This document shows, piece by piece, positions 35,587 to 43,558 of a DNA stretch of 64,000 bases. The notes under the pieces are model-generated. The model was not told where the DNA came from. It saw nothing but the letters and a program-made list of their open reading frames with translations, and searched no databases. This DNA comes from Streptomyces marianii (GTDB lineage Bacteria; Actinomycetota; Actinomycetes; Streptomycetales; Streptomycetaceae), in contig NZ_VAWE01000001.1 in the NCBI RefSeq assembly GCF_005795905.1, forward strand, positions 1-64,000, written 5' to 3'. Position 1 is the first letter of the stretch. Every line of letters begins with the position of its first letter. A program made the translations under genes and the position numbers.

Positions 35587-36987
35587 TCAGAGCCCGAGGC
35601 GGTCCTGCGGCGGCGTTGCGCGGAAGAAGGCACGCAGGGGTTCATCGATAGCGCGTTCGCGGCCGGTGCCGGCAGCAGCAGCGTCGAGGAGGGGGGCGAG
35701 GTCTTCAGTGTCGCAAGGGGTGAGGACGAGCCAGCGCAGAACAACCTGCCGCACGATCAGCCTGAGGTCACGCAGGGCGGCCAGTTTCTCGCTCTCCTCC
35801 TGGTCCTTGAGGACGTCCCCGTGCACGTACTTGGAGCGCGCGCTGTACGCCTCCTGCACAATTGTCTCGACCTGCTGGCGCAGGGACGGGGTAAGGAACA
35901 GGGCGGCTGCACGGGACCGGATCCTTTCGCTGACGCCCTCGTGCTTGTCGTCGGGGCTAGCCATCAGGGCTTCCAGCGTGATGACGTAGTCCAGGTGCAG
36001 CTCGTCGGCCTCCTGCTCCCACACGCCGTAGTCGCTGTGAGTGCGCTGGTGGGCCTGCAGCAGGTGCCGGGCCGCGCGCTCCAAGCGCAGGGCGCGCCTC
36101 CTGGGCAGCCTTCGGCTGCTGGTGGCGCCGTCCATGACAGCGTCGATCTTTGCGGTCACGGCGGCGCAGAAGGCTTGCAGGCGCGGGAGTTGCGCCTGGG
36201 TGACGTGGAAGGTGCCGGTCTCGCGGACCTCGACTTCCTCCTGCCTGCCGTCATGGTCCTCGTAGATCTGGAGGGTGGTGGGCACGTGGTTTGGGTGCAG
36301 CCCGAACTCGCGGCCGCGCTCAACATCGAACACCGCGTTGACATGCAGGAGTTCGGGACTCCACAGGATCAGCGGCAGCAGCGCCCTCCAGTGCCGGGCC
36401 TCCGGCCGCGGGCCGGTGAAATCGAACCAGGGCGCGCCACTGCGGTCCGAGGCACGGTCCGGATCGGGGGCGTGGACGAACGGCGCACCAGCCAGGAGAC
36501 GGAGGTCGAGCCCGCCCGGCTGAAGGCCGTGGAGGGCCGACATCGGACCCAACTGCCTCAGCTCGTCAGCGGTGAAAGTCTGCAGGGTGTACCGGCCCAG
36601 CGGGATCCGTGTCCCCTCGGGGAGTTCGCCGCTCAGCAACAGCCAGTCCTCCACTGCCGGCGCGGGCGCCGTACAGAAAGCGACGAAGCTGTCCGCAACC
36701 TCTTCCACCGGCACCGTCGCCCCCTGGGCAACCAGACGGGTCGCGTCCCCGAGCCCTGATCCGCCCAGGAGCGTGGACCATCGGGGCACCCAGTCACCAT
36801 CGGCCTTGCCGTACAGGTCGCGGTGTTCGGATTTCGGCGCGGCGCCCACCACCGCGTTGACCACGGCATCGAACTCCGGCTGCGTCGACAGCGCTACATC
36901 GGTGATCGCCTCGGGTATCGAGGGCAGGTCCCGTGCCTGTTCAAGCCAGGCGAGGACGGCCTGACGCAGCGGGAAAGTGTCTTCCAT
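35587..36987 (-). CDS. Apea-like HEPN domain protein (putative abortive-infection RNase)
   Basis: 466 residues. The C-terminal domain DYVITLEALMASPDDKHEGV then ARSKYVHGDV contains the RxxxxH motif (R384, H389) of HEPN ribonucleases and the acidic helix seen in Apea-like members. The N-terminal 250 residues are not recognised. HEPN proteins act as toxins in many phage-defence systems. ATG at 36987 lies eight bases after a TATTTT -10-like hexamer, suggesting near-leaderless expression. It converges with the methylase, 175 bases apart. Being next to DISARM-like genes it may be an added effector or an independent system. Confidence 0.72.
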   Translation of the reverse strand: MEDTFPLRQAVLAWLEQARDLPSIPEAITDVALSTQPEFDAVVNAVVGAAPKSEHRDLYGKADGDWVPRWSTLLGGSGLGDATRLVAQGATVPVEEVADSFVAFCTAPAPAVEDWLLLSGELPEGTRIPLGRYTLQTFTADELRQLGPMSALHGLQPGGLDLRLLAGAPFVHAPDPDRASDRSGAPWFDFTGPRPEARHWRALLPLILWSPELLHVNAVFDVERGREFGLHPNHVPTTLQIYEDHDGRQEEVEVRETGTFHVTQAQLPRLQAFCAAVTAKIDAVMDGATSSRRLPRRRALRLERAARHLLQAHQRTHSDYGVWEQEADELHLDYVITLEALMASPDDKHEGVSERIRSRAAALFLTPSLRQQVETIVQEAYSARSKYVHGDVLKDQEESEKLAALRDLRLIVRQVVLRWLVLTPCDTEDLAPLLDAAAAGTGRERAIDEPLRAFFRATPPQDRLGL

Positions 36988-37134
36988 ATGGTACGAAAAT
37001 AGCGCACCCTTGCCGCCCGCCACACCCAACCACCAGGCCACAGCTCCCGGCCTGAGCGGCCGTTCCCGCGTTGTTCGAGCATCGAACTCCGGGGCACCCG
37101 TCCGCCAGTGGCCCTACCTGTAGTACGCCCTCAC

Positions 37135-37524
37135 TCAGCAGTCGTAGCTCTTGAGCGTCTTCGAGGCACCGGTGGCTGACTTCAAGTAGTCGTTCTCCGA
37201 CTTCAGGCTCTCATTCTCCGCCGTCGACTCCGCCAACTGCACGACCAGTCCGGCAGCCATGGACAGGAGCCCCTCGTGCTTCGCCTGGAGCTCCTCATGC
37301 TCTTCCTGAAGCCCCTTGTACTTCCAGGTAAGGACCCCGATGGTGGTGGCGGCCAGAACGCTGGCGCCGACCTTAACCGCGACCCTGACTTTGCCGAACT
37401 TACCTCCGGCTGGCCCGGCACCGTCCTTGCCGATGCAAACGTGGCCCGTCTGGTGCGAGTGCTGTTGCGCCTCGCCGAGATGGTCGCTCTGATACGAGCA
37501 AGATCCGCATTGGTAACGGGTCAT
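37135..37524 (-). CDS. Small membrane-anchored protein with C2H2-like finger and coiled coil
   Basis: 129 residues in three clear parts. First a C2H2-type finger, YQCGSCSYQSDHLGEAQQHS then HQTGH. Next a single membrane helix at about 55-73 (VGASVLAATTIGVLTW). Last a heptad-rich coiled coil KGLQEEHEELQAKHEGL to ENESLKSENDYL. GAGAGG ten bases before ATG 37524 supports the start. It follows the HEPN gene on the same strand with about 147 bases between. No family is recognised; a membrane-tethered sensor or scaffold is only a guess. Confidence 0.6.
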   Translation of the reverse strand: MTRYQCGSCSYQSDHLGEAQQHSHQTGHVCIGKDGAGPAGGKFGKVRVAVKVGASVLAATTIGVLTWKYKGLQEEHEELQAKHEGLLSMAAGLVVQLAESTAENESLKSENDYLKSATGASKTLKSYDC

Positions 37525-37670
37525 CAGTCGTTCCTCTCCCCCAGGGAGATGAGCCTGCCACAGGTCACGTGCCTCCGGCGGCCACTTCGTGATCCTCCGT
37601 ACGCCCACCCACGCTGAGGGAAGGACGCGCACCTGCACGGGTGGCGCGCCCCTGGTTGTGGGCTAAGCCG

Positions 37671-37952
37671 TCAACCTTCGCAGGAGGGCCCATGGCGCGC
37701 CACGGGTACCTTGTTCAGGTCTCTGGCCAGCGAGATGCGTCGGTTCCAGGCCGAGGAGGTCAGGAAATGGAGCTGACGCAGGTCCAGGTAGCAGCGCAGC
37801 CGAAGGCCGAGCTCGCCCGCGTCCCGGGTCGTGTGCTCCGCTGTTCGCCGTCGCCCACCGGTCGGCAAGCAGCTGCTGGAAGGCGAGCGCGGTGGCGTCG
37901 TCGGCGGCCGCGACGTCGACCAGGCCAACCGGCTTACGTGCACTTCGTTCAT
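37671..37952 (-). pseudogene. Broken DUF6207-family gene
   Basis: The Streptomyces DUF6207 family reads MNE.HV...L.VVDV.AADD.TALAFQQLLA.RWATA..ERTTRD.G..G.RLRCYLDLRQ. All parts are here but in two frames: MNEVHVSR, then in another frame PVGLVDVAAADDATALAFQQ and LLADRWATANS, then back to the first frame for EHTTRDAGELGLRLRCYLDL. Two compensating indels near 37930 and 37855 break the gene. The frame runs on to 37671 beyond the usual end. Confidence 0.7.
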
Positions 37953-38224
37953 GTACGGCACTACGCCGGGTGTCCACGGGAGGGTTCCGCCGCAGTGCGT
38001 CTTCACTCGGCTGAGTGGCAGGCCCTCGGGGCCGTCGACGCCCCGGTCCAGCCGCGCAGACACAAGGAAATCCCACGCCGATCACTGAACTCGCACTTCA
38101 GGACCTCTCCAGCTCCTGCAGCTCCACAAGCCCCCAGTCCAAAGCCGCGCCACACCACAGCCAAATCCGGAAATGATTACTAGATCCCCAGGCCAGCGTT
38201 TTGCTCATGGAACCGACGAGGAGA

Positions 38225-38256
38225 CCCGCCCCGCCGCAAGGCGGAGGCGGGGCGGG
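38225..38256. terminator. Strong GC hairpin, 11-bp perfect stem
   Basis: CCCGCCCCGCC (38225-38235) pairs perfectly with GGCGGGGCGGG (38246-38256) around a ten-base loop. It lies between the DUF6207 remnant and the end of the hydrolase remnant, where a factor-independent terminator is expected for the leftward gene. No T-run follows. Confidence 0.6.
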
Positions 38257-38386
38257 CAGATGGCGCAACCCTGCCGAAGCAGCGGCAGGAGGAAGCGAGA
38301 GACCGTACTCAAACCGAAGCTCTCACGCTTTGCTGTTGTGACGGATCTTCCGGGCCGGAATGCCCGGTGCTGAGAGCCGCTGAGGC

Positions 38387-38953
38387 TCAGAGCAACGGCT
38401 TGCGGCACCCTCTGTGAGGCTCAACCGCCGCCGCGTGCAGCAGTGTTCGCCCAGGCGGCCGTCTCCGTGCGGTCCGGCCCTCGAGGCGCACCCGTCTGCA
38501 CCTGCCCTGGTGGCATTGCGCGGTGGTGGTGCGCACGATGAGGTCGGCGAGCGGCTGCTTCTCGAGGTAGCGCACGGCAGTATGCGGATCGGTGATGCCG
38601 TTGCGGACGAGTTCGTCACGGACGGCCGGAGCGACGGCCCCCAGTCCGCTCTGGGCGACCAGGTCACCGGCAGCGTGGAGGTTCAGCCAGTCGATGCCGT
38701 CGGGCAGTTCGAGGGCGCCGTCCTGGCCCAGCGAATGACGGATGGTGGGCCAGGCCAGGGGAGATCCGCAGGTGACGAGGGCGGTCAGGCCGTCGGGGCC
38801 GGGGCCGGTGTCCTCGCGGGTGAGCATGTCGAAGGCGATGACGCTGCCCAGGGAGTGCGCGATGACCAAGCGGGGTCCGGGGCGGTGCAGTTCGGTGCGG
38901 ACCTCGGCGCGGATGCGCTCACCGATGTCGTGGTGCAGGTAGTCTCGCTGTGA
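38387..38953 (-). pseudogene. Alpha/beta hydrolase remnant, N-terminus missing
   Basis: The frame holds the C-terminal two thirds of a hydrolase: LVIAHSLGSVIAFDML (GxSxG nucleophile elbow), LTALVTCGSPLAW, HAAGDLVAQSGLG and ITDPHTAVRYLEKQPLADLI. Upstream only about 27 residues remain (QRDYLHHDIGERIRAEV) before a TGA at 38954-38956, with no ATG or GTG in between; only a TTG at 38869 is available. The first 150 or so residues are lost. The end beyond about residue 110 also looks non-native. The break is at the same point where the rightward NACHT gene begins. Confidence 0.7.
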
Positions 38954-41900
38954 TCACCAGCGGTGATTTCGAGCAGGAGCCGCACCGGGGCGAGTTCACG
39001 CAGCTGCTGAAGCTGGCGCTGGACAAGGCCAGGGATGAGTCGGCCGGCTTCACCGCGCCCCATCTGTCGTTCGAGGAATGGGAGAAGCTCCTCAACACGG
39101 TCGGGGATGAGAACCCCGCCCTTCTGCGGGCGCTGTGGGTGTGGCCGGACTCGCGCCGCGACGAGCCGAGCCTGTGCCTGCCCAACCCGCGCTATCAGCC
39201 GCAGGAACAGGTCGTGGAGGCGTCCCGGCAGCCGGTGTCGCTGTCGGCATCCACCCTGGCGCAGTACTGGCTGGCCCGCGCCTCGGGCCGTACCGATGAC
39301 GATGATCCGGGCTGGTATTTCAGCGGGCGCCAGACGCTGATGCAGGCGCTGGTGGAGTTCGTTCATGCCGGGGCGGGGGTGCTAGTGGTGACCGGGGCGG
39401 CCGGCTCGGGCAAGTCGGCGTTGCTGGCCCGGCTGGTCACGCTGAGCGATCCGTTGTTCGTTACCCGGTTCGCGGACATGGTGGAGGCGGTTCCCGCACC
39501 GCTGCGGCCGCGGCAGCGTGCGGTGGACGCGGCCGTGCTGGCGCGGGGAAAGTCGTCGCTGGCATTGATCGAGGATCTGCTGGCCGCCCTCGGCACCGAG
39601 AGAGTCGGGGGCGAGCCACACGTGCAGGCACTGCTGGACCGGGTGGCCGCAGTCTGCGCGGAGGTGCGGGAGCCGATAACACTCGTGGTCGACGGTCTGG
39701 ATGAGGCGCAGGAACCGACCGCCTGCCTGTCCGACGTGATCGCCCCGCTGGCCCGGCTGCGGAGTGCGGACGGGGAACCGGCGGTGCGGTTGGTACTGGG
39801 AATGCGTAGTTCGGCCCAGGACGTCGAGGGCGGCAAGCTGCAGGATGCGGCGGCCGACCAGCTGCTGGGTTTCCTGTACACCGTGCTGCAGGCGGGGATG
39901 GGCGAGAGCAGCGTGCCGCTGGACCTGCTGCGCACGGACGGGGCCCAGACCGCCGCCGACATCACCGCCTATGTAGAGATGGTGCTGCAGGCGGCTGCGG
40001 ACAGCCCGTATGCCGGCCACGCCGCGGCGGCTGCCGAGGTGGCCTCGGTGATCGCGCAGGCCGTGAAGCCGTCGTTCCTCGATGCCAGGCTGGCCGCCGC
40101 CCAGCTGAGGTCCGCGATCGGCTGGCAGGACGTGCACGATCCCCTTTGGCGTGGCCGGCTGCTGGCCGGGACGACGGCGCTGCTGGCCAGCGATGTGCGG
40201 CAGGCAGCCAGGGACCAGGACATCAGCCTGCCGATGCTGCTGGCGGTGCTGCGGGCCACCGCCTTCGCCCAAGGCGCGGGGCTGCCGTGGGCGGAAGTGT
40301 GGCCGGCGGTGGCCGCCGCGGTCCTCGGCCCGGCTGCACCGCCCGCCGACGAGATCGATGCGGTGATCCGCACGGTCCGCCACAGCCGCCTGGTCGGCTA
40401 CCTCGCCGCCGGTGAGGAGGACGGCCGAGTCACCTACCGGCCCGTCCACCAGCGGGTGGCCGAGGTGCTGTTGACCGAGCCGGGCCTGCTGATCGGGGAG
40501 CCCCTTGAGGGCCTTCCTGCCGAATGGGCTGCTGAGATGGAAGGCCTGCGGCCCGTGCCGCAGGTCCACCGTGCCATCGCCGAGGCCTGCGCCCACCTGG
40601 CCGAGCAGGGCGGCCGCCTGGCACCGCATCCTTATGTGCGCCGCCACACGGTGGCCCATGCCGAGCTGGGCCACGCTCTGGACGATTCGATCATGCCGGT
40701 GGAACTGGCGGTCTGGGAGAGCTCAAGGTCGCTGCGCGGACGGCTGGGCCTGCCGCTGCCGGTGGGTGACCCCCAGCGTCGGGTGCTCACATCGGCCGGG
40801 CTGATCGAGCCGTACCTGGATGAGTCGGTGGATGCCCCGTCCCGCTTCAGCAGCCTCTCCTTCCAGCTGGCGACACAGGGGGAGGAAGAGGGCAAGGACT
40901 TGCTGCCGGCATCGCCGACTCCCGCCCGTTCCTTCGGCCCGCGGCTGCGCACCCAGTGGGGGCACTGGCAGGCGCGGACCAACGTGGTGGCGTCCCCCAT
41001 GGGCCGGGTGCACGCCCTGTGCTCGCTGGCGACGGTGGGCGGCCGCCAACTGCTCGCCGCCAGCACCCGTCACGGCATCGGTGTCTGGGACAGCACAACC
41101 GGCCAGCAGCTCACCCACATCGACACCGGTGTGGCTCATGGCCTGACGGTCGCGAAGGGGACCAGCGGGCGTCCTTTCCTGGTGGCGGCCGGGCCCCGCA
41201 GCGCGGCGGTGTTCGATCCGCTTTCGGGCCGCCGACTGGCGGGCCTGGAACAGCTCAGTGTGCGCACGGTGGTGGTGGCGCAGGATGGCGCCGACCGGTG
41301 GACGATGGTGTTGGCCAGCGGGCGGGACGAACTGGCCCTGTGGAAGCCGTCAGAGGACGTGGTCCAGCTGGTCCGTCTGCCTGACGATCTTCGCCTGCCG
41401 GAGCGGCTGACCTGGGTCCGTGACCGGCGGGGCCGGGGCTACCACCTGTGTAAACGGCACCGCGCTGGGTGGGTGCTGTTCAATCCCCTGACCGGCGACG
41501 TCCTGCCCCTGCACCTGCCGTTCTCCACTGCCCGGTCCATGGCCGCCGTGCAAGGGCCGGAAGGCGATCTACTGGCCGTGCTGCGCGGCGGCCCGGACGA
41601 GCCGGTCTGGCTGTTCAACCCCTTCCAGATCACCGCCCGCAAGAGCGAGCTCTTCCCCACCGATGCCCTCCAGGCGGGCGAGGTGGTCGGCCGGTTGCCC
41701 ACTCAGGGTCAGCGGCTCGTGGCGCTGGCTGCTCCCGGCGGCGCCAGTGTGGCCGGCATCGTGACGGACGACGCCATCGAGGTGTGGGATACATCCCGGC
41801 CCGAGCCGCAGCATATTGGGACGTACCCGGCGTCGCCGCGAGCGATGTTCGCCGGCATTCCCAGCCCGGACAAGGCATGGAAGGTTGCCATCACCGGTGA

Positions 41901-42981
41901 CGAGGGCATCCAACTCCACGGTCCCCGCCCTGCGGTGCAGCGGGGCTCCCGCCCATCACCCTCGCCACGGCCCCGGCAGGCGGCCAAGCCGCAGCGGGTC
42001 GCGCGGGCAGCGCACCTGATGGCCGCCCTGCCGTCCGCGACGGGTACGCAACGGCTGGCCGTCCCCACCGGCTCCCAGGTGGAGATCCTGGACGTCGCCA
42101 CCGGGCAGTGTCTCGACCACTACGAGCAGTTCTCCCCCGTGACCTTCCTGGAAGCCCTGCCCATCCGGGGCGGCTCAGCAGCCGTGGCCGTAGGCGACAC
42201 CAAGGGCATCCGTCTGTGGAACACCAGAGATGATGTCGCCCGGCCACTGATGAACGGCTCGTTCGAGCAAGCCCGCTGCTGCGCCGTGCAGCTCCCGGAT
42301 GGGCAACCCGCTCTCGTGGTGGCCGACCGCAGCGGGACGATCATTGTGGATGCCGTTACCGGCGAGGTAAGACCGCTCCCCGGCACCGGGCCGGTCAGCG
42401 CGCTGCTGGCGCTGCCGTCCCCCGCCGGCCGCTGCCTGGTGGCGGGGGCGGTGCGCTCCCGGCTGCTGGTGTGGGATGCGGCCGGTGGCGAACTCGTCGA
42501 GGAACGCACGCTGCCCTACCGCAACACAGTCACCGCCTTGTGCCTCGTCCCCCTACCCGAAAATCGTGTCGTGGTGGCCATCGCCACACCTCATGAGATC
42601 GCGTTCTGGGATCCGCAGGGGTGGAGCCGGATGGGCCGTATCGACACCCCGTACACCGCTGTGATGACCGCACTCCCCCAGCCCTCGGGGTCATGGCTGC
42701 TGGCAGCCGGCAACGGCACCGGCATGCGGCTGTGGGACCCTCTCACCGGACGCCTCGTTCATAGCCTGCTCACCGCGGCACCGGTCACCAACATCGTGCA
42801 CACTGCCGGCGATACGCAGCATGTGCACATTGCCGGGCCGGCAGGACTTGCCACCCTGGACTGGCCGCTGAAGGCAGAACCGTCGTACCTGCGTTCGACA
42901 GAAGTCGGTTCGCCTAGAGATGCAAAGTGGGCCATGACCTGCAGCTTCATCGCCTCACGCCCGAATTGCCCGTGTCTCTAG
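38950..42981 (+). CDS. NACHT-type NTPase with C-terminal beta-propeller, 5'-truncated
   Basis: 1343 residues. P-loop GAAGSGKSALLARL near 147-160 and Walker B PITLVVDGLDEAQEP near 247 mark a STAND/NACHT NTPase. From about 690 on, WD40/beta-propeller repeats occur (LLAASTRHGIGVWDSTTGQQ, AVAVGDTKGIRLWNTRDD). Before the P-loop, GDFEQEPHRGEFTQLLKLAL and SRRDEPSLCLPNPRYQPQEQ look like the tail of a protease or caspase-like effector domain that such proteins carry, but its start is absent. The GTG at 38950 has no ribosome site. The last 23 codons come from an inserted MITE. Family members sense phage proteins and trigger an effector; here the effector is lost. Confidence 0.72.
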   Translation: MITSGDFEQEPHRGEFTQLLKLALDKARDESAGFTAPHLSFEEWEKLLNTVGDENPALLRALWVWPDSRRDEPSLCLPNPRYQPQEQVVEASRQPVSLSASTLAQYWLARASGRTDDDDPGWYFSGRQTLMQALVEFVHAGAGVLVVTGAAGSGKSALLARLVTLSDPLFVTRFADMVEAVPAPLRPRQRAVDAAVLARGKSSLALIEDLLAALGTERVGGEPHVQALLDRVAAVCAEVREPITLVVDGLDEAQEPTACLSDVIAPLARLRSADGEPAVRLVLGMRSSAQDVEGGKLQDAAADQLLGFLYTVLQAGMGESSVPLDLLRTDGAQTAADITAYVEMVLQAAADSPYAGHAAAAAEVASVIAQAVKPSFLDARLAAAQLRSAIGWQDVHDPLWRGRLLAGTTALLASDVRQAARDQDISLPMLLAVLRATAFAQGAGLPWAEVWPAVAAAVLGPAAPPADEIDAVIRTVRHSRLVGYLAAGEEDGRVTYRPVHQRVAEVLLTEPGLLIGEPLEGLPAEWAAEMEGLRPVPQVHRAIAEACAHLAEQGGRLAPHPYVRRHTVAHAELGHALDDSIMPVELAVWESSRSLRGRLGLPLPVGDPQRRVLTSAGLIEPYLDESVDAPSRFSSLSFQLATQGEEEGKDLLPASPTPARSFGPRLRTQWGHWQARTNVVASPMGRVHALCSLATVGGRQLLAASTRHGIGVWDSTTGQQLTHIDTGVAHGLTVAKGTSGRPFLVAAGPRSAAVFDPLSGRRLAGLEQLSVRTVVVAQDGADRWTMVLASGRDELALWKPSEDVVQLVRLPDDLRLPERLTWVRDRRGRGYHLCKRHRAGWVLFNPLTGDVLPLHLPFSTARSMAAVQGPEGDLLAVLRGGPDEPVWLFNPFQITARKSELFPTDALQAGEVVGRLPTQGQRLVALAAPGGASVAGIVTDDAIEVWDTSRPEPQHIGTYPASPRAMFAGIPSPDKAWKVAITGDEGIQLHGPRPAVQRGSRPSPSPRPRQAAKPQRVARAAHLMAALPSATGTQRLAVPTGSQVEILDVATGQCLDHYEQFSPVTFLEALPIRGGSAAVAVGDTKGIRLWNTRDDVARPLMNGSFEQARCCAVQLPDGQPALVVADRSGTIIVDAVTGEVRPLPGTGPVSALLALPSPAGRCLVAGAVRSRLLVWDAAGGELVEERTLPYRNTVTALCLVPLPENRVVVAIATPHEIAFWDPQGWSRMGRIDTPYTAVMTALPQPSGSWLLAAGNGTGMRLWDPLTGRLVHSLLTAAPVTNIVHTAGDTQHVHIAGPAGLATLDWPLKAEPSYLRSTEVGSPRDAKWAMTCSFIASRPNCPCL

Positions 42982-43279
42982 GCGCTGACATTCCCGCTGG
43001 TCAAGGAGTTGGCGAGAGAGGCGTGATTCTCTGACAATGCCACAAGATCCGAGGGTGATTCATCACCTTTCGCCACTTTTGCGGGCTTGCCTCGGCGCAG
43101 CGCGATGGGGCTAGAAACCCGCTATGTGATCGGATAGCGTGGTTGCAACGCCCCAGCATCAAGGGGCCCTTGGCGGTCATCACCGCGCTGACCAGCAAGA
43201 ATGTCAGAGCCTAGAGACACGCCCCCTCTCCATGACCTAGTGCATCCTCCCTGGTCAGACCTCATCTTGTGACTCTAGG
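42913..43279. mobile_element. MITE related to the IS1634-family element at 46908
   Basis: 367 bp from CCTAGAGATGCAAAG to TTGTGACTCTAGG, with no gene. The right 90 bp match the right end of the IS at 46908-48789 (CTGACCAGCA.GAA..., CCTAGAGA.ACGCC, GGTCAGACC.CA, GTGACTCTAGG). The left 95 bp are an imperfect inverted copy of the right end, including GTGTCTCTAGGCGCTGACAT near 42972 against its complement near 43195-43216. It is non-autonomous and could be moved by that transposase. It replaces the native end of the NACHT gene. No clear target duplication is seen. Confidence 0.75.
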
Positions 43280-43558
43280 TGATGGGAATTCTGTCGAACC
43301 CAGGTCGTAGGGACGCTGATGGCCCGCTGATGACGTGTCACCGCCGATGGCCCGCGGGCCGGGCCCCACGCGCTTGGGCAGCAATGCCTCGTCGAAGGCT
43401 CGAGATCCGGTCCGCTCGTGTCCTGGCGCCGCTGCGGGCCTGGGCAAGACATGCACGGTCAGCACATCCTCGAGCGGGGCGTTCGTGGCGCAGGCGCCCG
43501 CCGGTTTGCCGGGATGCGCCACCGGGCCGTGGACAGCGCGGATAGTCTCCGATGCGTG

